Assembly (NCBI GenBank): GCA_035277145.1
Contig: DATELA010000050.1
Coordinates: 82,339-146,338 of the forward strand
Direction: 5' to 3'
Length of the DNA: 64,000 bases
From: DASRAP01 sp035277145
Lineage (GTDB): Bacteria; Gemmatimonadota; Gemmatimonadetes; Gemmatimonadales; Gemmatimonadaceae
Made by a program: the position numbers and the translations under genes. Below the pieces are notes generated by a model, which did no database searches, was not told where the DNA came from, and saw nothing but the letters and a program-made list of their open reading frames with translations. Positions 43,676 to 52,287 of this stretch are shown here, piece after piece; within the stretch, counting starts at the first letter, position 1; every line of letters starts with the position of its first letter.

Positions 43676-44424
43676 TTTGCTTTAAAGGCCTCGATAGCTT
43701 TGCGCGTGAACGGCGACAACACGAGTTTGCCGCTCATCTCTGCGCGCGCGTCGAGCAGTTTGTCCCAATTGTCCGTGCCTTCCCATACACGCTGCTTGAT
43801 GCCGGCCGTGGCGTCGGGATTCGATGCATTCATTTTCGCGACGAATGCATCGAACGCACCATCGAGTTCGGTCACTGACGCGTGAAGCTGCGCGTACAAT
43901 CCTGCGTCGCGCGCCCATTCCGCTGAACGCCAGTCCGCATCGAGCGCCATCGCGCTGAACTTTCCCGACCCGATCCGCCGTTCGATCACGGGTCCTACCA
44001 CAAACGGACCAATACCGACCGCGAGTTCGCTCAACCGGATCGCGGCATTGTTGGTTGCGATCGCATAATCGGACGCAGCAACTACGCCCACGCCGCCGCC
44101 GACAACTTTTCCATGCACGCGCGTCAAGATCGGCTTCGGACACCGCATCATCGAAATGATCACGTGCGCGAAACCGAGAAAAAACGTCTTGCCCATGGTC
44201 GCGTCTTTGATCGCGATGAGTTCATCGAACGATGCGCCGGCGCAGAAGGGCCCGGTGCCGCTGCTCCGCAGCGCGATCACGTTCACATCGCTCCGCTTAC
44301 CCGCCGCGGCGATCTCATCGCCCAGTTTTCGCAAGACGGCGCCCGGCAGCGAATTGCTTTTCGGGTGACCGAATTCGATTGCGGCCACGCCGCCCTCGAC
44401 GCGCGACTCTACTGAACCGTCCAT
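43669..44424 (-). CDS. Enoyl-CoA hydratase/isomerase-family protein
   Basis: 251 residues from ATG 44424; the frame stays open far upstream, but that part is antisense to paaA. The crotonase fold is clear (LRSSGTGPFCAGASFDELI, HGKVVGGGVGVVAASDYAIA, LSELAVGIGPFVVGPVIERR). Of the two catalytic Glu of enoyl-CoA hydratase, the one normally in GGGxEL is Val (GGGVGV), while the second, in SELAVG, is kept. Simple hydratase chemistry is therefore doubtful. It starts 21 bp from the divergent paaA, consistent with a phenylacetate or related CoA-ester role. Its stop lies in a junction repeat. Confidence 0.88.
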   Translation of the reverse strand: MDGSVESRVEGGVAAIEFGHPKSNSLPGAVLRKLGDEIAAAGKRSDVNVIALRSSGTGPFCAGASFDELIAIKDATMGKTFFLGFAHVIISMMRCPKPILTRVHGKVVGGGVGVVAASDYAIATNNAAIRLSELAVGIGPFVVGPVIERRIGSGKFSAMALDADWRSAEWARDAGLYAQLHASVTELDGAFDAFVAKMNASNPDATAGIKQRVWEGTDNWDKLLDARAEMSGKLVLSPFTRKAIEAFKAKG

Positions 44425-44445
44425 AGTGGGGTGTAACTTATCCCC

Positions 44446-45447
44446 ATGCCCTACGAGATCCACGAACCCAAAGGCACCCCGCCCAAAGACAAAGGCGTCG
44501 GCGCCAATGAGGATCCCAAGCGCCTCGCCGAATTCGAAGCGCGCATCGCGCGCGGCGAGACTATCGAGCCCAAAGACTGGATGCCGGAGAAATACCGGCG
44601 CCAGTTGATCCGCATGATGTCGCAGCACGCGCATTCCGAAGTCGTGGGCATGCTGCCCGAAGGCAACTGGATCACGCGCGCGCCGAATCTGCGCCGCAAG
44701 ATGTCGCTCCTCGCCAAAGTACAGGACGAAGCCGGCCACGGACTCTACATCTATTGTGGTACCGAGACCCTCGGCGTCGACCGGCACGATCTCATCGTGC
44801 AGCTGCTCGACGGCACCGCGAAATACTCGAGCATTTTCAATTATCCGACGCTGTCGTGGGCTGACATCGGTTGCATCGGATGGTTTGTCGACGGCGCCGC
44901 GATCGTGAATCAAACCATGCTCGCGAAAGCGAGTTACGGTCCGTACGCGCGCGCGATGATTCGCATTTGCAAAGAAGAAAACTTCCACAAGCGCCAGGGC
45001 TACGAAATCATGTCGGTGCTCGCGAACGGCACCGATGCGCAGCGCGCAATGGCGCAGGACGCCGTGAATCGCTGGTGGTGGCCGTCGCTCATGATGTTCG
45101 GCCCGCACGACAAGGACTCACCGAACTCCGGCGAGCTCGAACGCTGGGGCATCAAACGAAAGAGCAACGACGAATTGCGTCAGCGCTTCGTGAACCTCAC
45201 CGTCGCGCAAGCGAAAGCGATCAACCTCACGTTGCCCGACGAGAAACTGAAGTACAACGACGCGACGCAGAACTGGGACTTCGGTGAAATCGACTGGGAT
45301 GAATTCTGGCGCGTCGTGAAAGGCGGCGGTCCGTGCAACAAGGATCGTCTCGCCGCGCGCAACAAAGCGCACGATGAAGGCGCGTGGGTGCGCGAGGCGG
45401 CACTGGTCTACGCAGAAAAGCACGCTCGCAAGACGCAGGCGGCGTAA
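44446..45447 (+). CDS. paaA: 1,2-phenylacetyl-CoA epoxidase, catalytic subunit PaaA
   Basis: 333 residues. The carboxylate-bridged di-iron motifs are complete: QHAHSEVVGMLPEGNW (Glu and His), KVQDEAGHGLYIYCG (Glu...His), and ICKEENFHKRQGYE (Glu...His). KYSSIFNYPTLSWADIG and RWWWPSLMMFGP match PaaA closely. The first ~25 residues (EIHEPKGTPPKDKG) are an extension relative to the E. coli protein. The PaaABC complex epoxidises the ring of phenylacetyl-CoA with O2. It is followed after three bases by paaB. Confidence 0.96.
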   Translation: MPYEIHEPKGTPPKDKGVGANEDPKRLAEFEARIARGETIEPKDWMPEKYRRQLIRMMSQHAHSEVVGMLPEGNWITRAPNLRRKMSLLAKVQDEAGHGLYIYCGTETLGVDRHDLIVQLLDGTAKYSSIFNYPTLSWADIGCIGWFVDGAAIVNQTMLAKASYGPYARAMIRICKEENFHKRQGYEIMSVLANGTDAQRAMAQDAVNRWWWPSLMMFGPHDKDSPNSGELERWGIKRKSNDELRQRFVNLTVAQAKAINLTLPDEKLKYNDATQNWDFGEIDWDEFWRVVKGGGPCNKDRLAARNKAHDEGAWVREAALVYAEKHARKTQAA

Positions 45448-45450
45448 GCG

Positions 45451-45762
45451 ATGCCACTAGACCCTACTGGCTCCACCCCAGACCCTACATGGCCATTGTG
45501 GGAAGTCTTCACTCAGGCCGGCAAGGGCGCGCCGCACGAACACGCCGGCAGCGTGCACGCCGCTGACGCCGAACAAGCACTGCAAAACGCGCGCGATGTG
45601 TACAGCCGTCGCGGTGAAGCGGTGAGTCTTTGGGTTGTGCCCGCGTCAGCGATCACTGCGTCGACACCGGACGACATGGGACCGTTCTTCGATCCGGGCA
45701 ACGACAAACCGTACCGGCATCCGCAGTTCTACAAAGTGCCCAGCGGTGTGCGCGGTGTCTGA
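45451..45762 (+). CDS. paaB: 1,2-phenylacetyl-CoA epoxidase subunit PaaB
   Basis: 103 residues. WPLWEVFTQAGKGAPHEHAG and ALQNARDVYSRRGEAVSLWV are the family signatures, and the length is normal. PaaB bridges the catalytic A and structural C subunits in the multicomponent epoxidase. Its stop overlaps the paaC start by eight bases (GTGTCTGA). Confidence 0.95.
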   Translation: MPLDPTGSTPDPTWPLWEVFTQAGKGAPHEHAGSVHAADAEQALQNARDVYSRRGEAVSLWVVPASAITASTPDDMGPFFDPGNDKPYRHPQFYKVPSGVRGV

Positions 45763-46504
45763 GTTTTTCGCGTACCTCGTGCGACTCGGCGACGACCGCC
45801 TCGTACTCGGCCATCGCCTGTCAGAGTGGTGTGGTCATGGGCCGATTCTCGAAGAGGACATCGCGCTCACGAACATCGCGCTCGATCTCGTCGGTCAGGC
45901 GAATCTGTTATTGCAGCGCGCGGGCGAAATCGAAGGAGAGGGACGTGACCAGGACGCGCTCGCGTTTCTGCGCGAAGTCACCGACTATCGCAATGCGTTG
46001 ATGCTCGAATTGCCAAACGGCGATTTCGGATTCACGATCGCGCGTCAGTTTTTATTCAGCACGTTCGCGCTGCATCAATGGGACGCGCTCACGCGCGCGA
46101 AGGACGACGATCTGGCGGGCATTGCCGCGAAGGCTGTGAAAGAGACACGCTACCACGTGCGTCATTCCGCGGACTGGATGCTGCGGCTCGGTGATGGCAC
46201 CGAGGAGAGTCACACGCGCGCGCAACGTGCGCTCGATGAACTCTCGCCGTACGTTGCGGAGTTTTTCGATACCGACAACGTTGAACGTGCGGTTGTGAAA
46301 GACGGACTCGGCGTCGACTCGTCTTCGCTGGAGAAGGCGTGGCGCGCTGACGTCAGCGATGTGCTGACCCGCGCGACGCTCGAGCTGCGCGCTGCACCGT
46401 TCGCTCAGCGCGGTGGGCGCAGTGGCAAACACACCGAGCATCTCGGCCACATGCTCACGGAAATGCAGAGTTTGCCGAGGGCGTATCCGGGAGCGAAATG
46501 GTAG
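45755..46504 (+). CDS. paaC: 1,2-phenylacetyl-CoA epoxidase subunit PaaC
   Basis: 249 residues from GTG 45755, overlapping the paaB stop. It has the ferritin-like helical pattern of PaaC (LVRLGDDRLVLGHRLSEWCGHGPILEEDIAL, LVGQANLLLQRAGEIEGEG, KETRYHVRHSADWMLRLGDGT). This subunit is structural and pairs with PaaA. The end overlaps the paaD start (ATGGTAG). Confidence 0.95.
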   Translation: MSEFFAYLVRLGDDRLVLGHRLSEWCGHGPILEEDIALTNIALDLVGQANLLLQRAGEIEGEGRDQDALAFLREVTDYRNALMLELPNGDFGFTIARQFLFSTFALHQWDALTRAKDDDLAGIAAKAVKETRYHVRHSADWMLRLGDGTEESHTRAQRALDELSPYVAEFFDTDNVERAVVKDGLGVDSSSLEKAWRADVSDVLTRATLELRAAPFAQRGGRSGKHTEHLGHMLTEMQSLPRAYPGAKW

Positions 46505-47028
46505 AACGGCAGCCCAGAGCTGTGAGCCCTGAGCCCAGAGCCGACCGCGAGGGCGTACTCGCTGTGCTCGACACGGTCAAAGACCCCGAGGTGCCGGCGC
46601 TGAGCATTGTCGAGCTCGGCATCGTGCGCGACGTCGAGATGGATGGAGACCGTGTCACCGTCGTCGTGACGCCGACGTATTCCGGCTGTCCTGCGATGAA
46701 AGTGATTGAGGACGACATTCTCGCCGCACTGAACGATGCCGGCGTTCATGGCGCGCGCATCAAAACGATTTATTCGCCGGCGTGGACCACGGATTGGATC
46801 AGCGACGCGGCGCGCGAGAAACTCCGTGCGTATGGCATCGCGCCGCCGGGGCAATCGGATTCATCAGGCGGTCTCGTCACGCTCACGCGGCGCCGCGCCG
46901 CGGTGCAATGTCCGTTCTGTGGTTCACTCGATACGCGCCACACGAGCGAGTTCGGCTCGACGTCGTGCAAAGCGCTTCACGTGTGCAACGATTGCACGCA
47001 GCCGTTCGAAGAATTCAAGGCGATCTGA
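46498..47028 (+). CDS. paaD: 1,2-phenylacetyl-CoA epoxidase assembly protein PaaD (MIP18/zinc)
   Basis: 176 residues. A MIP18-like domain (LDTVKDPEVPALSIVELGIV, VTPTYSGCPAMKVIE) is followed by a C-terminal zinc or Fe-S site with two CxxC pairs (CPFCGS and CNDC) and a further CKALHVC. PaaD is thought to help mature the iron centre of the reductase or epoxidase. The first ~16 residues are encoded by a TGAGCC-type repeat and look acquired. No paaE reductase follows; the next gene is on the other strand. Confidence 0.93.
   Translation: MVERQPRAVSPEPRADREGVLAVLDTVKDPEVPALSIVELGIVRDVEMDGDRVTVVVTPTYSGCPAMKVIEDDILAALNDAGVHGARIKTIYSPAWTTDWISDAAREKLRAYGIAPPGQSDSSGGLVTLTRRRAAVQCPFCGSLDTRHTSEFGSTSCKALHVCNDCTQPFEEFKAI
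46510..46544. repeat. TGAGCC-type phrase repeat inside the paaD start
   Basis: AGAGCTGTGAGCCCTGAGCC units are translated as the N-terminal QPRAVSPEPR of PaaD. Same family as 7204-7245 and 43612-43640. Confidence 0.8.
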
Positions 47029-47051
47029 GCGGGTTCAACGCGGACCAGTAG

Positions 47052-47636
47052 CTACCGGTCGTTGATGGAACTCGCGGCGCCCGTTTTCGCTTCGACGTAA
47101 TCCGAGTAGCGCACCGGAAACACCGCCACGTGGTAATGCGCTGGATGTTTCTCGCGAGTCGCCTCGATGACGCCATTACGCTCCATCGACAGCAGCGTAT
47201 TCTCGAGCCACGCGCGGCATCGCTTGTCGCGGCTGATCCGGAGGTCGACGGCCATTCCGGTCGGGTGCACCGATTCGTCGGACGCGTTTCGCGGCTGCTC
47301 ACTTTCCGGGCGCGTCAGGCTCGTCACGACGAGTTTCTCACCGCACGCGGCCTTGTACTGGTCCGCGAGCCGCTCGACGAAGAGGCGCACGGCGGGCCGC
47401 GCATACCGGTGGGACACGCCCGCCAGCGAATAGGACGCCGACCCGGGAACGGGAACCAGGAGCCCCAGGGAAACAAACCGGGCGACGTCGCGCTTGGTGC
47501 TCAGGAAGGTGAAGTCCTGCTCAATCGCGACCTCGCGCTGCGCGCCCATCGACGCGTGCGAGCCGCGCAACGTTTGCGCAGCCGCCGGAGCGGTGAGGAG
47601 TATCGAGAGCGCGACGGCGCGCGAGACGCAAAGCAT
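47052..47636 (-). CDS. Exported M15-peptidase-like protein (DUF5715-type)
   Basis: 194 residues with a signal peptide (ALSILLTAPAAAQ). The zinc-peptidase-like signature SVHPTGMAVDLR (pattern SxHxxGxAxD) near residue 122 and HYHVAVFP near residue 167 are as in D,D-/L,D-carboxypeptidases of the M15 group. Probably acts on peptidoglycan in the periplasm, though family activity is not established. It converges on paaD (23 bp) and diverges from tyrA (68 bp). Confidence 0.8.
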   Translation of the reverse strand: MLCVSRAVALSILLTAPAAAQTLRGSHASMGAQREVAIEQDFTFLSTKRDVARFVSLGLLVPVPGSASYSLAGVSHRYARPAVRLFVERLADQYKAACGEKLVVTSLTRPESEQPRNASDESVHPTGMAVDLRISRDKRCRAWLENTLLSMERNGVIEATREKHPAHYHVAVFPVRYSDYVEAKTGAASSINDR

Positions 47637-47704
47637 GGGAGGTCATGACGATCGAGCGCGGCGTTACGGCACCAACGGTGGGGTCAAGCGGTTACTGTTT
47701 GACA

Positions 47705-48769
47705 ATGCCCGAACCCACGCTGGACGAACTCCGCGCCCGGATCGAAAAGCTCGACGCCGAGCTGATCGCGATTGCGGCCGAGCGGATTGCGCTCGCGCGA
47801 AAGGTTGGGGAAACCAAGCGGCAGCAGCAAATCCCGACGGTGGATCATGCGCGCGAAGCGCACGTGCTCACGCGTGCGCGCGAGACTGCAACGCAGCGCG
47901 GGCTTTCGGCGAGCGTTGCGGAAGACGTCATCATGCGACTGATCGTCGCGTCGATCAGCGCGCAGGACGAGGACAGCTTGCGTTTTGCGGCGACCGGAGC
48001 GGGCAAGCGCGCCGTGATCATCGGCGGCGCAGGGCGCATGGGCCGTTGGCTCGGCCGTTTTTTGCGCACCGCGGGTTACGAGGCCGGCGCGCTAGATCCA
48101 AACGCACCTGCTGACGAGAACGCGTGGGCGAAGACCGCGCTCATGAGCGCGGATCTGGTGGTGTGTTCCGCGCCGCCGGCAACGATTGCGTCGCTGTACA
48201 AGGAGTGGATGACGCGTGCGCCGGCCGGGTTGATCGTCGATATCGCGAGCATCAAGACGCCGCTCGTCGAACCCATTCGTGCGTTGCGCGCCAAGGGTGC
48301 GCGCGTTGCGTCTGTACACCCGATGTTCGGCCCGTCGATCGTACTCCTGCGCGACGCCGACGTCGTCATTTGCGACACGGGTGACGAAGCCGCGACCACC
48401 GAGATCGAGCAACTGTTTCGTCCTACCACGGCGCGCCTCGTTCGCGTGCCGTTGGAAGAACACGACGCGATCATGGCGGATTTGCTGAGCCTCGCGCACG
48501 CGACCGCGATCACCTTCGCGCTGGCTCTGCCGCAGAGTCAGCATGCGGTGCGCAGTACAACGTTTCAGAAACTGGAGACGTTGTCTGCCGCACTGGTTCG
48601 CGAAAGTCCCGACGTGTACTACGAGATCCAGGCGAAGAATCCGCATTCGCGCGCGGCGCTCGAGAAGTTGCGCGCCGCGCTGGAGCGCGTTGTGGCTGCA
48701 GCGTCGTCATCCACACCGACGGCGTTTCGTGAATTGTTTGCTGAGGCACAAAAGTCGACGGACGAATGA
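47705..48769 (+). CDS. tyrA: Bifunctional chorismate mutase / prephenate dehydrogenase
   Basis: 354 residues from ATG 47705; an upstream ATG at 47645 is possible. Residues ~1-90 are an AroQ chorismate mutase (LDELRARIEKLDAELIAIAAERIALARKVGETKR). Residues ~95-350 are the dehydrogenase, with the nucleotide loop IIGGAGRMGRWLGRF, VDIASIKTP and SVHPMFGPS. The order matches E. coli TyrA. It converts chorismate to prephenate and on to 4-hydroxyphenylpyruvate for tyrosine. The PepSY protein gene follows by 48 bp. Confidence 0.93.
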   Translation: MPEPTLDELRARIEKLDAELIAIAAERIALARKVGETKRQQQIPTVDHAREAHVLTRARETATQRGLSASVAEDVIMRLIVASISAQDEDSLRFAATGAGKRAVIIGGAGRMGRWLGRFLRTAGYEAGALDPNAPADENAWAKTALMSADLVVCSAPPATIASLYKEWMTRAPAGLIVDIASIKTPLVEPIRALRAKGARVASVHPMFGPSIVLLRDADVVICDTGDEAATTEIEQLFRPTTARLVRVPLEEHDAIMADLLSLAHATAITFALALPQSQHAVRSTTFQKLETLSAALVRESPDVYYEIQAKNPHSRAALEKLRAALERVVAAASSSTPTAFRELFAEAQKSTDE

Positions 48770-48817
48770 TTGCGTGCGTGCCGCGTAGGCGCGCGAACTC
48801 CAACTGCAACCGGACCG

Positions 48818-49378
48818 ATGGCATTCGACACAGCGTTCTGGAGACGATGGCACCGCTGGATCAGTTTTCCTGCGGCAATCTTTCTGTGCTTCGCCGGTGT
48901 CACCGGCGTGATTGTCGCGAGCACTGAGTTCTTCGGCGAAGAAGAACGGCTGCGCGAAGCGACGCGATCGATCGTCAGTCCCGTGAATACGAGCTCCGAC
49001 GCGAACGCGTGGAGCGATCCGTTGTCGAAAGCATTCGCGACCGCGTCATCGAAGTATCCCAACGCGCCCATCGACAAGGTCACGCTGCAATACAAAGGCG
49101 ATTCACCAACCGTCGCGCTGTTTACGGGCAAGCCCACTGGCGGCGAAGATCGTAAACTCATTTTCGATCTGCGCACCGGCGAACTGAAAGCCGACGAGAG
49201 TTACGCCGACAAGCCGCTCATCAACCGTATTCACAGCGCCGAAGCATTTGGCGACGGCGGATTGGTATTTGCGATGTTCTGGGGGACGATCCTGGTGTGG
49301 CTCACGGTCTCTGGGTTCATCATCTATTTGCGCATGCGAAGACCGGGACAAACCGGAATGAAAAAAGTTTTCTGGTAG
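48818..49378 (+). CDS. PepSY-domain membrane protein
   Basis: 186 residues from ATG 48818. One membrane helix near each end (WISFPAAIFLCFAGVTGVIV and VFAMFWGTILVWLTVSGFIIYL) encloses a periplasmic PepSY domain (VTLQYKGDSPTVALFTGK, KLIFDLRTGELKADESYADK, INRIHSAEAFGDG). The architecture is that of small PepSY_TM proteins, often linked to metal or siderophore reduction or to peptidase inhibition; no partner is visible. It converges with the MATE gene with no bases between stops. Confidence 0.85.
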   Translation: MAFDTAFWRRWHRWISFPAAIFLCFAGVTGVIVASTEFFGEEERLREATRSIVSPVNTSSDANAWSDPLSKAFATASSKYPNAPIDKVTLQYKGDSPTVALFTGKPTGGEDRKLIFDLRTGELKADESYADKPLINRIHSAEAFGDGGLVFAMFWGTILVWLTVSGFIIYLRMRRPGQTGMKKVFW

Positions 49379-50824
49379 TCATACGGTGCGCGTCTTCCAC
49401 TTCCCGCGATTGAACAGGTATCCGGCCGCGGCGACGAGCGCAGCGTAACCGAGCGTAATGGACCAGAACACGCCGCTGTACGCGAGTCCGCCTTCGTGCG
49501 CGAGCCACCACGCGAGCGGGATCTCGAAGAGCCAGAATACGCCCAGATAGACCCAAGTCGGTGTCCACGTGTCGCCGGCCCCGTTGAACGCCTGCGTCAG
49601 TACCATGCCGAACGCGAACATCGGAAACCCCAGCGCGACAATACGCAAGCCCGAGACCGCGACGTCGCGCACGGGCTGTTCCGGCGTGAACGCACTGACA
49701 ATGAGCGGCGCGAACGCGATGAACACCACACCCAGCGCGCCGAGAAACGCGAGGTTGAACTTCGCCGCAGTCCAAACGGATTTTTCCGCGCGCGCAGGAT
49801 CTTTTGCGCCCAGCGATTGACCGACCATCGTTGCAGCCGCGTTGCTCAATCCGAATGCCGGCAGAATCGCGAAGATCACGATGCGAATCGCGATCGTGTA
49901 ACCCGCAACCGCGACGCTGCCGAAGCTCGACAGAATGCGAATCAATCCGATCCACGCGGCGGAACTGACAAACACCTGGAACGTGCCCGACGCGCACAAT
50001 CGCGCGAGCCGCGCCATTGCGCGTGGGTCGACGCGCACGTGCTCGCGACGGACGACGAGGTGGCCGGATCCAACGCCAAGCTGGCGCAGCGCGAGCAGCA
50101 TGCCCGTCCCGCGTCCGATCGTCGTCGCGACGGCTGCGCCGGTGACGCCAAGTTCTGGAAACGGCCCGAGGCCAACGATCAGCATCGGCGCGAGGATCAT
50201 GTTGAATGCGTTCGCGCGCCACAGCACGCGCATCGCCACGGATGCGTCGCCTGCGCCGCGGAACACGGAGTTGACGGTAAACAGCATGAACGCAGTCACA
50301 CTGCCGCCGAGCATGACGCGCGCGAAACGCGTGCCCTGCTCGAGCACGTCGGGCGATGCGCCCATCATGCGCAACAGATCGGGAGCGAAGATCGCGCCGC
50401 AGACTGCGAGCGTGCCCGAGACGAGGAAGCCGAGTGCGATGGCTTGCACCGCGGCGTTCGCGGCACCATCGAGATCCTTTTCGCCAATGCGCCGAGCGAC
50501 GGTCGCGCTGGCGCCGATGGTGAGCCCGAACGCGATGGTGTAGACGATCACCATCATTGATTCCGTCAGACCGACGATCGCGACAGCCTCCGCGCCAAGG
50601 TGCGCGACCCAGAAGATGTCGACGACGACGAATACGCTCTCCATCATCATCTCCATCACCATCGGCACCGCGAGCAAGAAGATTGCGCGGCCGATCGATC
50701 CGGAGGTGTAGTCGTGTTTGGTGCCGCGCGCCGCCGTGCGGATCTCGGACCAGAGATGCGAGAGGCGTCCGTTTGTGCGCCGAGGAATAGCGTCTTCAGC
50801 CGGAATAGTCACGGTGGTTTGTAC
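49379..50824 (-). CDS. MATE-family efflux transporter
   Basis: About 481 residues if started at GTG 50824; GTG 50812 and longer frames are alternatives, and the upstream part overlaps the divergent MFS gene. There are twelve hydrophobic helices in two halves. The first helix region (IFLLAVPMVMEMMMESVFVVVDIFWVAHLG) is typical of MATE, with GASATVARRIGEKD and the matching second-half GQSLGAKDPARAEKSV. It exports cationic compounds in exchange for Na+ or H+. Divergent from the MFS gene. Confidence 0.92.
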   Translation of the reverse strand, partial: VQTTVTIPAEDAIPRRTNGRLSHLWSEIRTAARGTKHDYTSGSIGRAIFLLAVPMVMEMMMESVFVVVDIFWVAHLGAEAVAIVGLTESMMVIVYTIAFGLTIGASATVARRIGEKDLDGAANAAVQAIALGFLVSGTLAVCGAIFAPDLLRMMGASPDVLEQGTRFARVMLGGSVTAFMLFTVNSVFRGAGDASVAMRVLWRANAFNMILAPMLIVGLGPFPELGVTGAAVATTIGRGTGMLLALRQLGVGSGHLVVRREHVRVDPRAMARLARLCASGTFQVFVSSAAWIGLIRILSSFGSVAVAGYTIAIRIVIFAILPAFGLSNAAATMVGQSLGAKDPARAEKSVWTAAKFNLAFLGALGVVFIAFAPLIVSAFTPEQPVRDVAVSGLRIVALGFPMFAFGMVLTQAFNGAGDTWTPTWVYLGVFWLFEIPLAWWLAHEGGLAYSGVFWSITLGYAALVAAAGYLFNRGKWKTRTV

Positions 50825-50886
50825 ACGCGTGCCCACTCGTTCGTCAAGCTGTCGTTCCGGTGCGACGAATCGTACGTTAGGCGCCG

Positions 50887-52122
50887 ATGAACTCTGGTCT
50901 GTTCGGCTGGTGGCGCGCCGGCGATGAACGCGCACACAAATCGCTCATCGCCGCGTCCCTGGGATGGATGCTCGACGCGTTCGACGTCACGCTGTTCTTC
51001 CTGCTGACGACGAGCCTCATCAACGACCTCGGTCTCACCAAGGCCGACGCCGGCGCGCTCGGGTCGATCACATTGCTCGGCGCGGCCGCGGGTGGATTGC
51101 TGTTCGGCATCATCGCCGATCGCTACGGTCGCACGCGCGCACTGATTGGGAGTGTGTTGTTGTACTCCATTTTCACGGCGGTGTGCGGCTTCACGAACAA
51201 CTTCTGGCAACTCGCAGTTGCGCGCGCGCTCCTTGGTCTCGGTATGGGCGGCGAATGGGCGAGCGGCGCTGCGCTCGTGTCTGAAACGTGGCCCGCGCAG
51301 CATCGCGGCAAAGCGCTCGGCTTCATGCAGAGTTCGTGGGCGATCGGCTATGGCGCGGCGGCCGTTGCAGTGGCAATTGTGCTACCGAGATTCGGGTGGC
51401 GCGCGGCGTTCTTTGTCGGCGTATTGCCCGCACTGCTGACGTTGTGGGTTCGGCGCAACGTCGAAGAGCCACAGATCTGGCTGGACCGGCGCGGCGAACA
51501 CTCCAAGAGCAGCGCAGGATTTGCGGACGTATTCCGCGACGGTCGCGCGGGAGTAACCACCGCGGTCACGTTAATGAATGCATGCACTCTGTTCGCGTGG
51601 TGGGGACTCAACTCGTGGGTCGGTGCGCGGATGACGCTGTCGCCCGAACAGGGCGGGCTCGGCATGAGCACGAGCGCAATGTCGATTCTCATTCTCGTGA
51701 ATCAGGTCGGCATGTGGTTCGGGTACGTGACGTTCGGTTATGTGAGCGACGCGGTTGGTCGCAAGCGCACCTACATCACGTACTTGCTCGTCGCGAGTGT
51801 GCTGATCCCGCTGTATGGAGTGATCAAGACGCCCGCGGTGCTGCTCGCACTCGGCCCGCTCGTGATGTTCTTCGGAACCGGTTACTTCAGCGGATTCGGT
51901 GCGTTAACGGCAGAGTTGTATCCCACGGCGATTCGTGCGCGTGCGCAGGGATTCACGTACAACCTCGGGCGCATTGTGAGCGCCGCCGCTCCGTTCATCG
52001 CTGGGACGCTGGCGGCAAGTCGCGGATTCGGTACGGCGTTTCTCGTGAGCGGAGTTGCGTTCCTTCTCGCCGCGGTTGCGTGGATCTGGATTCCGGAGAC
52101 CAAGGGCCGGGCGCTAGTCTAG
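50887..52122 (+). CDS. MFS transporter (sugar-acid/aromatic-acid symporter type)
   Basis: 411 residues, twelve helices. The first cytoplasmic loop has the MFS signature GIIADRYGRTRALIGS, its counterpart in the second half is GYVSDAVGRKRTY, and helix 4 has RALLGLGMGGEWASG, typical of the sialate/aromatic-acid/metabolite:H+ symporter group. Substrate unknown; an aromatic acid would fit the phenylacetate genes nearby, but that is only suggestive. The stop lies five bases before palindromic element copy 4. Confidence 0.88.
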   Translation: MNSGLFGWWRAGDERAHKSLIAASLGWMLDAFDVTLFFLLTTSLINDLGLTKADAGALGSITLLGAAAGGLLFGIIADRYGRTRALIGSVLLYSIFTAVCGFTNNFWQLAVARALLGLGMGGEWASGAALVSETWPAQHRGKALGFMQSSWAIGYGAAAVAVAIVLPRFGWRAAFFVGVLPALLTLWVRRNVEEPQIWLDRRGEHSKSSAGFADVFRDGRAGVTTAVTLMNACTLFAWWGLNSWVGARMTLSPEQGGLGMSTSAMSILILVNQVGMWFGYVTFGYVSDAVGRKRTYITYLLVASVLIPLYGVIKTPAVLLALGPLVMFFGTGYFSGFGALTAELYPTAIRARAQGFTYNLGRIVSAAAPFIAGTLAASRGFGTAFLVSGVAFLLAAVAWIWIPETKGRALV

Positions 52123-52127
52123 TTCGA

Positions 52128-52287
52128 AACTGCAAACGCAACGCAGAGGGGCAGAGAACGCAGAGGAACGCAGAGAAAGACTGTTGGTAACAGCTCTCGC
52201 CGAGCACGTGTCGGCGTGGCGAGCGCTGTTACCACAAGTTCTTCTCTGCGTTCCTCTGCGTACTCTGCCCCTCTGCGTTGCGTTTTA
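52128..52287. repeat. Long palindromic element, copy 4 (convergent junction)
   Basis: It has the same arms as copies 1-3. The centre is CGCCGA-GCACG-TGTCGGCG. It lies between the convergent MFS and glycerophosphodiesterase-like genes. The terminal TTA (52285-52287) is the stop codon of the latter. Confidence 0.9.

Noticed and set aside
44425..45108. Upstream extension of the crotonase gene to 479 codons
   Set aside because: The extra 228 codons are antisense to paaA. The crotonase fold begins at ATG 44424.
15551..52287. The four long repeats as a CRISPR array or insertion sequence
   Set aside because: They are dispersed by 6-16 kb, are palindromes without spacers, and contain no transposase frame.
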